Below, in pieces: positions 16,393-28,317 of a DNA stretch of 64,000 nt. The notes beneath the pieces are model-generated. The model was given only the letters and a program-made list of their open reading frames with translations. It had not been told where the DNA came from and did not search any database. A program made the position numbers and the translations under genes. The DNA is from CAVUAT01 sp963739545 (GTDB lineage Bacteria; Actinomycetota; Thermoleophilia; Solirubrobacterales; 70-9), in contig CAVUAT010000014.1 of assembly GCA_963739545.1 (NCBI GenBank), forward strand, positions 372,001-436,000, read 5' to 3'. Position 1 is the stretch's first letter, and each line of letters starts with the position of its first letter.

Positions 16393-17736
16393 ATGAAGAT
16401 CGAGAACTTCACCGGCCGCATCACCACCCCCCAGGACCCCGCCTGGGACGAGGACCGCCAGGCCTTCAACCTCGCCGTCGACCAGCGCCCCGACGCGGTG
16501 CTGCACCCGGGCGACGCGAACGACGTGGCGGCTGCCGTTCGCTACGCCGCCGCCGAGGGACTGGCGATCGCGCCGCAATCCACCGGCCACAACGCCGGCG
16601 CCCGCCCGGTCGGTGGGGGCGTCCTGCTGATGAGGCTGGGCGACCTCGACGAGGTCGAGGTCGACGCCTCGGCGAAGCGCGCCCGCGTCGGCGCCGGCGT
16701 TCAGTGGGGCACCGTCGTCGAGGCCGTGTCCCCCCACGGGCTGGCGGCCCTACACGGGTCGAGCGGGACGGTGGGTGTGGCGGGCTACTCGCTGATGGGC
16801 GGCATCGGGTGGTACGCCCGGAGCCGCGGGCTCCAGACGAATGCCCTGACCGCGGTCGAGCTCGTCACGGCGGACGGCACCGAGCGCCGGGTCGATGCGG
16901 ACACCGACCCCGAGCTGTTCTGGGCCCTCAGGGGCGGCGGCGGGGCCTTCGGCGTGGTCACCGCACTGGAGTTCGACCTGTTCGACTGCGATCAGGTCTA
17001 CGCCGGGATGACCCTTTTCCCGTGGGAGAAGTCACTCAACCTCCTGCGCGCGTGGCACGAGCTGACGGGGGACTGTCCCGACGAGCTCACCACCTGCTTC
17101 CGGATCCTCCAGGTCCCCGACATCGAGACGATCCCCGAGCCCCTGCGCGGCGGCAAGTTCACTGTCGTCGACGGTGCCTTCAGCGGCCCGGCCGGCGAGG
17201 GCGAGAAGCTCGTCGAACCCCTGAAGGGCGTCGGCGAGCCCATCGCCCACACCTGGGGCACGGTCCCGGCCTCCGCCCTCCCCCTGATGCACATGGACCC
17301 GCCCGAGCCGGTGCCCGGGATCAGCGACGGCAGGCTCGTTGCCCGCCTCGACGACGCGACAATGGAGAAGCTCGTAGAAACCGTCGGCCCCGGGTCGGAC
17401 TCCCCCATGACCGTCGTCGAGCTCCGCCAGCTCGGCGGGGCCCTCGCGCGTGAGCCGGAGGGTGCCGGCGCGCTCGCGACCCTCGACGGCGACTTCGCCC
17501 TCTTCAGCGTCGGCTCGCCGATGACGCCCGAGCTCGGCGAGGCGATCGGCGGTTTCCTCCCGCAGGTCGTCTCGGTGTTCGACGGCGCGATTGCCGAACA
17601 CAGCCGCTACCTGAACTACTGCGAGAGCCCGATCGACATCTCCGAGGCCTTCGACGCAGAGACCGTCGAGCGCCTCCGCGCCGTGAAGGCCGAGTACGAC
17701 CCCGACGGCCTGATCCGCGCCAGCCACTGGGCCTAG
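16393..17736 (+). CDS. FAD-binding oxidoreductase (PCMH/BBE type)
   Basis: 447 residues. The flavin domain shows IAPQSTGHNAGARPVGGGVLL (His as probable covalent FAD site), GSSGTVGVAGYSLMGGIGWY and LFWALRGGGGAFGVV. The C-terminus ends with YDPDGLIRAS, the usual BBE-type closure. It is a second member of the same superfamily as the enzyme at 10712-12136 but clearly separate in sequence (no BBE HNKN ending). The gene is divergent from marR, 74 bases apart, so the MarR protein could also control it. Substrate unknown. Confidence 0.84.
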   Translation: MKIENFTGRITTPQDPAWDEDRQAFNLAVDQRPDAVLHPGDANDVAAAVRYAAAEGLAIAPQSTGHNAGARPVGGGVLLMRLGDLDEVEVDASAKRARVGAGVQWGTVVEAVSPHGLAALHGSSGTVGVAGYSLMGGIGWYARSRGLQTNALTAVELVTADGTERRVDADTDPELFWALRGGGGAFGVVTALEFDLFDCDQVYAGMTLFPWEKSLNLLRAWHELTGDCPDELTTCFRILQVPDIETIPEPLRGGKFTVVDGAFSGPAGEGEKLVEPLKGVGEPIAHTWGTVPASALPLMHMDPPEPVPGISDGRLVARLDDATMEKLVETVGPGSDSPMTVVELRQLGGALAREPEGAGALATLDGDFALFSVGSPMTPELGEAIGGFLPQVVSVFDGAIAEHSRYLNYCESPIDISEAFDAETVERLRAVKAEYDPDGLIRASHWA

Positions 17737-17800
17737 CCGGATCACGGCCCAGCCGGATTCCACATCGCGTTCGGCCCGGTTCGCCTCTAGCATCGGCCGC

Positions 17801-18817
17801 ATGCGGACGCCAGGGAAGGCCGTCGCCGTAGCCGCGGCGCTGATCGTCGCCACCTCGGGCGCGTTCGCCCTCGCGGCGAAGAAGAAGGGAGGCGGCGGCA
17901 AGCTCGCGCGCGGCCCCTATCCCTCCCTTGGCTCCTGCCAGGTTTTCCCGAAGCCGAACCTGCCGGCAAACGCGCCCTCCGCCGCCGACCAGACCGCGTG
18001 GAACCAGGACATCTCGGGCGCCCCGCTCGACCCGAACTCGGCCGCGATCATCGGCCACATCAACTCCAACGGCGGGGAGGAGCTCCATCCCGACTTCGGG
18101 TCCCCGCGCGAGTACGGCTTCCCCTACGCCGTCACCGGGAAGCGGCAGAAGCGGACGAAGGTCAACTTCACCGCGTACGGCTCCGAGTCCACCCGCAAGG
18201 GCTACCGGGTTCCGCTGAAGGCGCTGGTCGAGGGCGGGGCGGCGTCCGACGGCGACCGCCACGTGCTCTCGATCGACGCCGAGCGCTGCCGGCTCCAGGA
18301 GCTCTACCGCGCATTCCCTCGCAAAGGCAAGAAGCCGCGCTGGGAAGCCGACTCGGGGGTGATCTGGAACCTGCGCTCGGCCGCGTTGCGCACGCCCGGC
18401 TTCACCTCGGCCGACGCGGCCGGGCTGCCGATCTTCCCTGGGCTGGTGCGCTACGACGAGGTTCAGCGCGGGGTCATCGACCACGCGATCAGGGTCACCT
18501 TCTCGTCGACCCGCGACGCCTGGATCAACCCCGCCTCGCACTGCGCGGGCGACACTTCGAGCGCCAGCGCGCCCCCGATGGGGATGCGCCTTCGCCTCGG
18601 CGCGGGCTTCAACGTCGCTGGCTTCACGGGCGCCTCGCGCGTGATCGCGACCGCCCTCAAGCGCTACGGGCTGATCGTCGCGGACAATGGCTCGAACTGG
18701 TTCTTCTCCGGCACCTCGGACCGCCGCTGGGACGACGAGGACCTCAATCAGCTGAAGTCGATCCCAGGCTCGGCGTTCGAGGTCGTACGTTCGGCTGCGC
18801 CGGTCCACACCTGCTGA
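17801..18817 (+). CDS. Secreted protein of unknown function
   Basis: 338 residues. An N-terminal signal peptide (MRTPGKAVAVAAALIVATSG, cleavage probably after ALA near residue 25) precedes a Lys/Gly-rich linker and a ~290-residue domain. Conserved-looking stretches include WNQDISGAPLDPNSAAII, a His-containing NPASHCAGD, and a C-terminal RYGLIVADNGSNWFFSG followed by RRWDDEDLNQLKSI. I recognise the last part as recurring in secreted proteins of soil actinobacteria but know no function. Cys positions (SCQVF, ERCRL, HCAGD, HTC) may form disulfides. The stop is followed by a 130-bp leader of the cold-shock gene. Confidence 0.7.
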   Translation: MRTPGKAVAVAAALIVATSGAFALAAKKKGGGGKLARGPYPSLGSCQVFPKPNLPANAPSAADQTAWNQDISGAPLDPNSAAIIGHINSNGGEELHPDFGSPREYGFPYAVTGKRQKRTKVNFTAYGSESTRKGYRVPLKALVEGGAASDGDRHVLSIDAERCRLQELYRAFPRKGKKPRWEADSGVIWNLRSAALRTPGFTSADAAGLPIFPGLVRYDEVQRGVIDHAIRVTFSSTRDAWINPASHCAGDTSSASAPPMGMRLRLGAGFNVAGFTGASRVIATALKRYGLIVADNGSNWFFSGTSDRRWDDEDLNQLKSIPGSAFEVVRSAAPVHTC

Positions 18818-18950
18818 ACCTGCGCCCGCCGGTACTGCTAGCGTCCCCGTTGTTAGGTCGGCCAATAGGTCGACAAAGTTGTGCCAAGCGCCCGTAGGTC
18901 GTTGCTTTCGCATCCTCCTCGTACGCGTGCACATAAGTTGGAGGTAGCGA

Positions 18951-19154
18951 ATGCCTACCGGAACCGTGAAGTGGTTCAGCGACGACAAGGGCTATGGCTT
19001 CATCACGCCCGACGACGGCTCCGCCGACGTCTTCGTCCATCACAGCTCGATCGAAGGTGAGGGCTTCAAGACCCTCGCCGAGAACGCCAAGGTCGAGTTC
19101 GAGACCGAGGATGGCCCCAAGGGCCCCGCGGCGACGGGCGTGAAAGCGCTCTAA
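18951..19154 (+). CDS. Cold-shock domain protein
   Basis: 67 residues, a single OB-fold. RNP1 is KGYGFI and RNP2 is VFVHHSSI; TGTVKWFSDDKGYGFITPDD is the classic start. It binds single-stranded RNA/DNA and acts as an RNA chaperone. The ribosome-binding site GGAGG lies six bases before ATG. The preceding ~130 bases are non-coding, carry three TAGGTCG words (18854-18900) and probably form a long 5' leader, as is common for csp genes. A strong terminator follows, so it is monocistronic. Confidence 0.95.
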   Translation: MPTGTVKWFSDDKGYGFITPDDGSADVFVHHSSIEGEGFKTLAENAKVEFETEDGPKGPAATGVKAL

Positions 19155-19182
19155 GCCGGTCTCAGGACCACAGGCTTCACGG

Positions 19183-19215
19183 AAGGGCCCGCCTCGCGGC
19201 GGGCCCTTTCTTTTT
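19183..19215 (+). terminator. Terminator of the cold-shock gene
   Basis: An 11-bp perfect stem (19183-19193 with 19198-19208), TCGC loop, followed by TTTCTTTTT. It is a textbook intrinsic terminator 28 bases after the stop codon. Confidence 0.9.
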
Positions 19216-19251
19216 CCACCTTCCGCCGACCCCTAGCCTTCTCCGTCGCCC

Positions 19252-21119
<1,868 letters not shown>

Positions 21120-21123
<4 letters not shown>

Positions 21124-22463
21124 CGGCTCGGCCCGCCGCCGAGGCGGCGAACCGTCCGAAGAAGTCGGCGATGGCGGTGGTCGAGCGCTCGAACTCGGAC
21201 AGTAGGACACGCTCGTTCGGGGCGTGGATGTTGCTGTAGCCGTCGGCGGTACCGAGCAGCAGAAGCTCGGCGTCCGGCACAGCCCGCGAGAGTGCGCTCA
21301 CCAGTGGGATCGACCCGCCGGCTGCAGCCGTCTCGGTCTCGGCGCCCCAGGCGGCGGCCATCGCCTCGCTCGCCGCACCGAACGCGGGGCCCGACGTATC
21401 CGCGGCGAAGCCGTTCCCGGCGCCGCCGGCGCTGAACTCGAGCCCGATCCCGAATGGCCTGAAGGACTCCAAGTGGGCTCGGAGCGCCTCGATCGCCTCC
21501 GTGGCGTCCCTGGCCGGTTTAGCGCCGGACGCTGAGCTTCGCCCGCGCGTAGGGCGAGACCGCATTGACCGCGTCATCGACCGACGGGACGTCGATCCCG
21601 ATCACCGTGATCGCGGGTCCCATCCAAACCCTCGAGCCGAGGTCGCCAGTGCCGATCAGCGGCAGGCCGTCGACCACCTCCGCCAGCTCGCGAAACTCGT
21701 CTTCGGTCGGGCCCGCTCCGGCCCACGACTCGCGGCGCAGGCCCTCGACCGCGAGGTCGCCTCGCTCGTCGTGCAGCGAGGCGAGGGCGTGGAGCAGAAC
21801 GATCAGGGCGTCGGGAGCGGCTCCTCCGTATTCCCCGCTGTGCTTCGGCCCGGCGAGCGTGCGCAGTTCGAGCTCCGCGACGAAGCTGCCGCGCAGGGCA
21901 ACGGTCAGCGTCGGTTCCCCAGGGCGGATGCTCCCCAGGTCGCGATCACCGCGGCTTCGGCCTCGAAGGGCTCGGCGTTCTCCAGCGGGTAGGTGGTGAG
22001 AGCGCTGCCGACCTCCTCCTGGCCCTCGATGCAGAGCTTCACGCCGACCGGAGGACGCCGTCCCACGCGCGGATCGCTCCGAGCAGCGACAAGACGTTCG
22101 ACTTCGTGTCGGCACTGCCGCGGCCGAAGATCGCCCCGTCCCGCTCGGTCGCCTCGAACGGGGGGCTCTCCCAGGCGGACTCGTCGCCGGCGGGGACGAC
22201 GTCGTAGTGCGAATAGAGCAGGACCGTCGGGGCACCTTCCGGCGCAGGGATGCTCCGGTGATGACGGGGGCGGTGTCGGGCAGCTCCAGGGGCTCGACGT
22301 CGACTCCGGCGTCGCGGAACAGGCCCGCGATCGCGTCGTGTGCCTCGAGAATCGGCCCGCGCGTCTGCTCGGGGAAACCCGGGGCCGAGATCGATGTGAT
22401 TCCCACCAACGCCGAAAGCTCGTCCTGAAGCTGCGGCATCAGCGATCTGACCGGGGTGGCCAT
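21120..22463 (-). pseudogene. M20-family dipeptidase/metallopeptidase, frame broken at several points
   Basis: The N-terminus (MATPVRSLMPQLQDELSALV, GLFRDAGVDVEPLEL) lies in one frame to about 22250. The middle with the zinc-site region is spread over other frames. SIRPGEPTLTVALRGSF to AVNAVSPYARAKLSVRR is back in the first frame, and the end (AHLESFRPFGIGLEFSAGG, GGSIPLVSAL, GYSNIHAPNERV) is in a third after about 21555. All parts of an M20 peptidase of ~440 residues are present in order. The simplest reading is a normal gene with three to four single-base consensus errors. M20 enzymes hydrolyse dipeptides or acylated amino acids with two zinc ions. It starts inside the 3' end of xseB and ends convergent on typA. 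Confidence 0.65.
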
Positions 22464-22735
22464 TCGCCTATTCGATCATTGTCGGGCGCTGCTTCGAGCT
22501 TCGCCACGAGCTCGTCGAGCTGGAGCTCGGCCAGCTCCCCTGAGACGGCGTCGAGCTCGGACTTGCAGTACTCGACCAGGCCCTTTCCCTCCCGGCAGAG
22601 GTCGAGTGTCTCGCGCAGTTCGGCTTGGCCGGAGTCGAGGCGCTGGATGATCTGCTCGAGGCGCTCGACGGCGGCCTCGTAGCTGGCCGGCGCCTCGGCG
22701 GGCGCTGATCCGGGCTCGGGCAGCGGGTCAGACAT
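22439..22735 (-). CDS. xseB: Exodeoxyribonuclease VII small subunit
   Basis: 98 residues from the ATG at 22735, which overlaps the xseA stop by eight bases. The helical core SYEAAVERLEQIIQRLDSGQ and LRETLDLCREGKGLVEYCKS is diagnostic of XseB; the extra N-terminal Pro-rich stretch is a common actinobacterial addition. XseB coats the long coiled coil of XseA to form the single-strand-specific exonuclease. The 3' end overlaps the start of the M20 gene. Confidence 0.9.
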   Translation of the reverse strand: MSDPLPEPGSAPAEAPASYEAAVERLEQIIQRLDSGQAELRETLDLCREGKGLVEYCKSELDAVSGELAELQLDELVAKLEAAPDNDRIGEWPPRSDR

Positions 22736-24177
22736 CGTCGCTCTCATCTTCGCTCACGATCGCGTCATCACTTTCCGTCACATGATCGTCGGCGAAGCGG
22801 ACGCGCAGCTTGCCGGCGCGGCGGGCGTCAGCGGCGCGGGTGAGGACCTCGCCACCGTCGCCGGTCGCGTCGTCGGCCTGGACGATCGCATAGCCGCGTT
22901 CGAGCACCCGGTCGGGCGCGTGGGCGTCAAGCGTGGCCGCGAGGCGCTTCAGCGTCGCCGCGCGCCCGGCGCGGTCGCGCGCGTGGCCCTCGAGGGTCCA
23001 CGAGGCGAGGCGGAGCTGCTCGGTCGCGCGCCCCGCTTCGAGCCGCGCGGCGGCGCTCTTGCGGGTCAGGACCATCCCGAAGGTGCGGCTGGGGCCTTGG
23101 CGCTCCGTCAGCGCCCGGCGCCCGGCCGCGCGAATCTCGCGCATGAGCTGGTGCAGCCGAGAGCGTTGTGCGCGCATGTGCTGGGCGAGCGATCGGCTCG
23201 CGGCGGCGAGGGGCCGGGTGCGCGCGGAAGCTGCGCGGGCGCCGCAGGCCTGTAGGCGATCCGAAAGCGGAGAGGTCGCGCCGCGCGGGCGACGTCGACC
23301 GCGACGACGGCCTCGACCGCGTGGGTCGGCGTCGAGCAGCTCACGGCGGCGACGTCGTCGATCAGGGTTCGGTCGGACTCGTGCCCGACCGCCGCGACGA
23401 CGGGGACCCGCAGCAGCGCCACCGTCCGGCAGAGCGTCTCGTCGCAGAATGCCCAGAGGTCGGTCAGGCTCCCGCCGCCCCGGGCGACCAGGATCGCCTC
23501 GACGTCGGGGATGGCCGCCAGGTCCTGGAGAGCCCGCGCGATCTGCGGCGCCGCGTGGCGGTCCTGCACCGGAGGATGGGCGAGCACGAGCGTGCCGGCC
23601 CAGCCGCGGCGGGCGAGGCCCGCGCGGACGTCGGCGAGGGCAGCTGAGTCACGCCCGGTGATCACGCCGATCGTCCTCGGGAGGCGCGGCATCGGGAGGG
23701 CGCGCTGCGGCTCGAACAGGCCCTCCTTGCCGAGCCGCTGGCGAGAGCGGCGAGCTGGGCCAGCAGGTCGCCCTCGCCGGCCAGGCGCATGCGGGTCGCG
23801 CGAAAGCTGAACGAGGGGGAGGCGGTGGCACTGCCGGGGTAGTACTCGGGGCCGCCCCCGATGACTACCTCGGAGCCGTCGCGCAGCGCGCCCTCGGGGA
23901 TCTCCTGCGCGTCGAAGTCGTTGCGCCACATCGAGCAGCGCACGGCGCCCTCGGCGTCGCGGAGCTCGAAGTAGACCGCCTTGGCCCTGATGTTCAGGCC
24001 TGTCACCTCGCCGATCAGGGCGAGCCGCGGCCGGCCGCGGAACGACGCTGCAGTCCGGCTGCATAACGGCCGACGGCATGCGGCCCCGAGAGCCCGAAGC
24101 TGTCGGGCTCGACGGCCTCCGCCGCCGCCTCGACCGCCCATGGCCAGCTGGCGCGCCTCTTCGTAGCGTTCGGTCAC
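22728..24177 (-). pseudogene. xseA: Exodeoxyribonuclease VII large subunit, frameshifted
   Basis: A GTG at 24177 begins VTERYEEARQLA. The OB-fold domain (LIGEVTGLNIRAKAVYFELR, MWRNDFDAQEIPEGAL) is in one frame and the catalytic domain (GVITGRDSAALADVRAGLAR, VEAILVARGGGSLTDLWAFC, VAAVGHESDRTLIDDVA) in a second. The C-terminal coiled-coil and tail domain (RVLERGYAIVQADDATGDGG) is in a third. Breaks lie near 24090, 23745 and 23225. All XseA domains are present at the normal total length of ~470 residues and xseB is intact, so sequencing error is more likely than decay. The enzyme degrades single-stranded DNA from both ends. Confidence 0.82.
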
Positions 24178-24254
24178 GGAGCCGATGCTACGCGTCGATT
24201 CGGCCGCGACCCCGATGGGCCGCGGCCGTAGGTACTTCTTGCGTTTCTGCGCTG

Positions 24255-24614
24255 CTAGTTGAACTTCGCCGCGGGCGGGACGCCGAGCTTGCCGCGCGCC
24301 TTGCGAACGGCGGGCGTCGAGGTGCGGCATGCCTTGGCGATGTGGTTGTCGGGCCGGGTCGGATCGCGCTTGATCTCGAACTCGAGGCGCGCCCACGAGC
24401 TCAGCTTCTGACGATCGGCGGCCGGTGCGTTGTCCGGGAGGTGGGCGACGCCGGCCTCGGCCGCGCGCTCGCGCCTACAGGCGAGGCAGTAGAGCCCGCC
24501 GTCCTCCTCGACCCAGCTCGCGGGACGCTCGGGCGCCTCGGCGTCCGGCATCCAGCGGATGGTCATGTCGCAGCGACTGCAGGTCCATGCCTCTGTGGTC
24601 GTGGTGTCGGTCAA
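24255..24614 (-). CDS. Zinc-ribbon/helix-turn-helix small protein, paralog A
   Basis: 119 residues, function unknown. A zinc ribbon is formed by WTCSRCDMTIRW and GLYCLACRRERA (two CxxC knuckles ~30 residues apart). The C-terminal half has LEFEIKRDPTRPDNHIAK followed by a helix pair CRTSTPAVRKARGKLG, which looks like a small DNA-binding HTH. A clear paralog lies at 29334-29708, sharing the knuckle spacing and the RPDNxIAKxC and AVRKARxxxG core. The TTG start at 24614 overlaps the helicase stop by four bases, so it is co-translated with the DEAD-box gene. A nucleic-acid-related role is inference. Confidence 0.75.
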   Translation of the reverse strand: MTDTTTTEAWTCSRCDMTIRWMPDAEAPERPASWVEEDGGLYCLACRRERAAEAGVAHLPDNAPAADRQKLSSWARLEFEIKRDPTRPDNHIAKACRTSTPAVRKARGKLGVPPAAKFN

Positions 24615-25897
24615 CTGGTCTTCACCTTCCTGCGGCGCCCGCCGCGCGAGTCATTGTGGTTTCGCCGCGGGCGCTGCCCGCCGGCCTGTCTCTCGCCTCT
24701 CTCCCCCCTGCTTCCCTGCCCCCTGCTTCGGTTCGAACCCCCGCCGTTGCCGCCATTCGAGCCGCGGCCGTTGCCGCCGCCCGAGATCGGCATCCCGAAC
24801 TCCACGTGGAGCCCGAGGTCGGATGCGATCCGGCCCATCTCGTGGCGCTGGTCGGGGAGCACGAAGCTCGCTGCCACCCCGGTCGCGCCGGCTCGGCCGG
24901 TGCGCCCTGTGCGATGCACGTATGCCTCGCGGTCCTCGGGCGCGTCGAAGTTGATCACGTGCGTGATGTCCGCCACGTCGATGCCGCGCGCGGCGACATC
25001 GGTCGCGACCAGCGTCTGGCAATCGCCGCTCTCGAAGCTCGCGAGGGCGCGGCGCCGCTGGTTCTGCGACTTGTTGCCGTGCATCGCGAGCGCGCTGAGC
25101 CTCTCGCGCGAGAGCTTCTTGACCAGCCGGTCGGCGCCGCGCTTGGTCCGGACGAAGACCAGCGTGCGGCCTCGCTCGGTGTCGCGCAGCTCGCCGACCA
25201 ATGCGGCGAGCTTGCCCTCGTGGCTGAGGTGGACGAAGCGGTGCTCGATGTCGGCGGGGCCGTGGTCATCCGGCTTGTGCGAATGACGGCGGGCGTTCCT
25301 CGTGTAAGCAGCGGCGAGCTTGCCGACGGCGCCCTCGAGGGTCGCCGAGAAGAACAGCGTCTGGCGGTCCTTCGGGATCTGGGAGACGATGCGGTCGACC
25401 GCGGGCTTGAAGCCCATGTCGAGCATCCGGTCGGCCTCGTCGAGGACCAGTGTGTGGACGTGCTCGAGGGTCAGCATGCTTGCGCTGGATCAGGTCCTCG
25501 AGGCGTCCCGGGGTGGCGACGACGATGTGGGCCTGTGCGGCCTTGCGGGCCTGGGCGGGAATGCCTACGCCGCCGTACACGGGGGCGATCTTCAAAGCCC
25601 GGGAATGGGCGACCGAGCGGGTCTCGTCGACGATCTGCTCGGCGAGCTCGCGCGTGGGCGCGAGGATCAATGCGGCCGGGCGCCTGGCCTCAGCCTGGAC
25701 AGCGGTCTACGATGCGGTACGCCGAAGGCGAGCGTCTTGCCCGATCCGGTCGGCGACTGCACGAGCACGTCGTGCCCGTCGAGCACATCCTCGATGCAAA
25801 GTCTCTGCACCTCGAACGGCTCTGTGATGCCTCGCTTGGCGAGCGCGTCCACAACGGGACGTGACACGCCGAGGTCGGCGAATGACTTCGATGACAC
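24611..25897 (-). pseudogene. DEAD-box RNA helicase (RhlE-like), frameshifted
   Basis: A GTG at 25897 with AAGGAG eight bases upstream starts FADLGVSRPVVDALAKRGIT, the Q motif region. Motif I SPTGSGKT is followed by a break near 25720. Motif Ia (PTRELAEQI) and TPGRLEDL are in a second frame. After a break near 25480, motif II VLDEADRMLD, motif III FSATLE, and motifs IV-VI (TLVFVRTKRGADRL, DVAARGIDV, HRTGRTGRAG) are in a third. Removing two inserted bases near 25720 gives VPIVDRVQAEARRPAALILA, which joins the first two parts. Intended length ~428 residues with a Gly/Arg/Asn-rich RNA-binding tail. It unwinds short RNA duplexes. Probably an intact gene in the organism. Confidence 0.83.
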
Positions 25898-26007
25898 TTA
25901 TTCAGCTCCTTATGAGTGATTCGGGGAGACTCCATATCGGCCCCCGAACATCATGTGAAGCGCAGGGAGAAACGGAACCTCTCGGGCGCATTTCCGCTTG
26001 GCGGCGG

Positions 26008-27398
26008 CTACCCGACCTGAGAAACGGTAGCAGGGAGCTCGCGCGCCAATCTCGCTATGCGTGCGCCGATCTGGTCCCAGGAGTAGTTCTCGACCGCCTC
26101 GCCGCGGGCAGCTCGACCCATGATCTCGCGCTCCGTGCGGTCGTTCACAGCCTCGACGATCGCCTCCGTGAGCGCCTCGAGGTCGTCGGGGCCGACCAGC
26201 CATCCGGTCTCGGCGTGGTCGACGATCGTCGCCGGGCCGCCGCGCTCGACCGCGATCGCGGGCACGCCGCAGGCCATGGCCTCGACGAGCACCTGGCCGA
26301 ACTGCTCGAGCACCGAGGGGTGTACGAGCAGGTCCGACGCATTCAGGAAGTCCGGGAGCTCGCGGTGGGGATGCCAGCCGGCGAGGAAGACGTCGCGGGC
26401 GCCGAGGCGCTCGATCGCCTCGAGCGGGTGCTCCCCCTCCCACTCGCCCGGGTAGCCACCGAGCAGCACCAGCGCCAGCGGGCTCGGTGAGCCGCGGCTG
26501 GGCGGCCACGAAGGCCTCGATCAGCAGCGGGATGCGCTTCACCTCGGTGAAGCGACCGACCGAAAGCAGGGTCGTGCCCTCGAGAGCGGCCAGCTCGGAC
26601 GGCTCGTAGCTGATCGTGCCGGGCGCGGCGCCCGGGGCCCACCCGCGGGGATCGTCGACGAGGTGGTGGCGCCAGTGCGCGCGCGCGGTCGACCTTCCGC
26701 GGCGCGAAGTCTCGCCCGAACCCGTTCGGCACCAGCGCGAAGCGGTCGGGGTGCAGGTCGAGCAGCGCGCTGGCTCGCTTCAGGCCCTTCGGGCTGTTGA
26801 CGATGAGCTGCGAGCAGCCGGCGGCCCAGTCGCAGATGCGCTCGGCCCAGCGGCCGGCGTGCGTCCAGCCTGCGGGAGCGCCCTCGGCGATGCGCTCGAG
26901 CATCAGCAGCTCCGAGCCGTGGATGTGGCCGAGGACCGGGACGCCGGGGGCGACGCGCCGGGCGGCCTCGTTGAGCGGGGTCAGGTGGTGCAGATAGAGC
27001 ACGTCGGCCTCGGCGCCTCCTGCGGCGGCGAGCTCGCGCGACCAGGCGTCGACCTGGCGCTCGAAGGCGGCGTCGTCGAGCGAGGCGAAGACCGGGTCCT
27101 CGGCGTCGCGGCGGTCCTCGTAGGAGGCGTGCATCGGCGCCGTTCCCGGACCGCCCTCGAAGCCGAGGGGGTCGTCGCTCGCGATCGCCTCGGTGAAGTC
27201 CACCGGGCGCAGGTCGGCGGCCGAGAAGAACTCCTCGGCCGAGCCGAGGCCCGCGTTGTCCGAGCGCGAGCCGGCCAGCAGCGTCACGTCGAATCCCTCT
27301 CGATCGAGCTCTCCCGAGATCGCCTCACACGCGTGCGCCGAACCACCGCGGGGATAGAAGTAGAACCCCATCAGCAGCTTGTTCGCATTCGAGCGCAT
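26008..27398 (-). pseudogene. Family 4 glycosyltransferase (GT-B), frameshifted
   Basis: The N-terminal Rossmann half (LLMGFYFYPRGGSAHACEAI, VLGHIHGSELLMLERIAEG, LIVNSPKGLKRASALLDLHP, FALVPNGFGRDF) is intact to about 26690. A short piece with TTLLSVGRFTEVKRIPLLIE-like content is in another frame. The C-terminal half (GWHPHRELPDFLNASDLLVH, VLEQFGQVLVEAMACGVPAI, ERGGPATIVDHAETGWLV) is in a third. Together they make a ~460-residue GT4 enzyme with the donor-binding E-x7-E element in EQFGQVLVEAMACG. Likely transfers sugar to an envelope glycan or small molecule. Breaks near 26690 and 26490 look like consensus errors. The neighbour downstream is unrelated by function. Confidence 0.78.
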
Positions 27399-27430
27399 TC
27401 ACAAGCGAGGGTAGCCGCACCCCCGCAAGC

Positions 27431-28223
27431 TCAAACTTCTGCGGCTGCGCTCAGCGCGCGACGAAGCGCAGCGCGGTGGGAACCAGCGCGGCCCCCGGGG
27501 ATCTCGACGCCGTGCTGCTCGCGGGGGGTGTTGACGAGGCGCCCGTCGACAACGAGCGAGGCCGACCCGCCACCGTCGAGGTTGATCGCGTCGACCGCCC
27601 CGAGGTCGGTCATCGCGTGCGAGAGCTCGGCCAGATTCAACCCAGCCTCCGCGTCGGCGCGGCCCTCGCAGACCGCGGCGATCAGGTGCGTGGGGCTGAC
27701 GCCGAGCGCGGCCCGCGGGTAGCGGCCCTCGGTGATGTCGGAGTCGAACTGGCGCTCGCCGGCCGAGAAGCCCTCGGGGTCCGACCCGGGCTCGACCAGC
27801 GAGACCCCGTCGCGGACCAGCATCGGGCCCGCCTGGAGCAGGTCGCCCCCGGGCTCAGCGGGGAGCTCGAGCCGCGAGCGCAGCGAGACCTCGCCGTCGA
27901 GCGAGTGGACGCACGCGCGCACTGTGCCCCACGGGTGAGTCGAACGGACGCGAGTCGAGGACGCGGCCGTCGATCCGAAGCTCGCCCAGCGGCAATCCCT
28001 CCCCGCGCACGTAGAAGCCGCCGATCAGGGCGTCCGGGGCCTCGTTCTCGCCACACCAGTCGGCGAGCTTGCGCTTCGGGTCCATCCGCACCACCCGGGC
28101 ACCGAACAGGGAGCGGTCGAAGCACGCCACCTGGATCGTGGTCGCGGCGCCGTCTGCGAGCTTGACCCTCCGGGTCTGGAGGTCGGGACGAGGCGGGGCG
28201 GCGGTTTGCCTGTACGCGGTCAT
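27431..28223 (-). pseudogene. Phosphodiester glycosidase (NAGPA-like) family protein, one frameshift
   Basis: The ATG at 28223 begins MTAYRQTAAPPRPDLQTRRV. N-terminal part: ADWCGENEAPDALIGGFYVR. C-terminal part after the break: RYPRAALGVSPTHLIAAVCE and DAINLDGGGSASLVVDGRLV, the signature of the NAGPA/phosphodiester glycosidase domain. Deleting one base from the C4 run at 27927-27930 (plus strand) joins the halves as SPVGTVRACVHSLDGE, so the gene is almost certainly intact in nature (~263 residues). Family members hydrolyse sugar-phosphodiesters such as mannose 6-phosphate diesters or act in exopolysaccharide metabolism. It follows the GT4 gene on the same strand. Confidence 0.78.
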
Positions 28224-28317
28224 GGATAGGCTTCCGCTTCGGTCGAGGGCATTGATCGCCTGATGCGTGACCGTGAGCATGTAACAACACCTCTCGGCCG
28301 AACTCGTTTCTATCCCG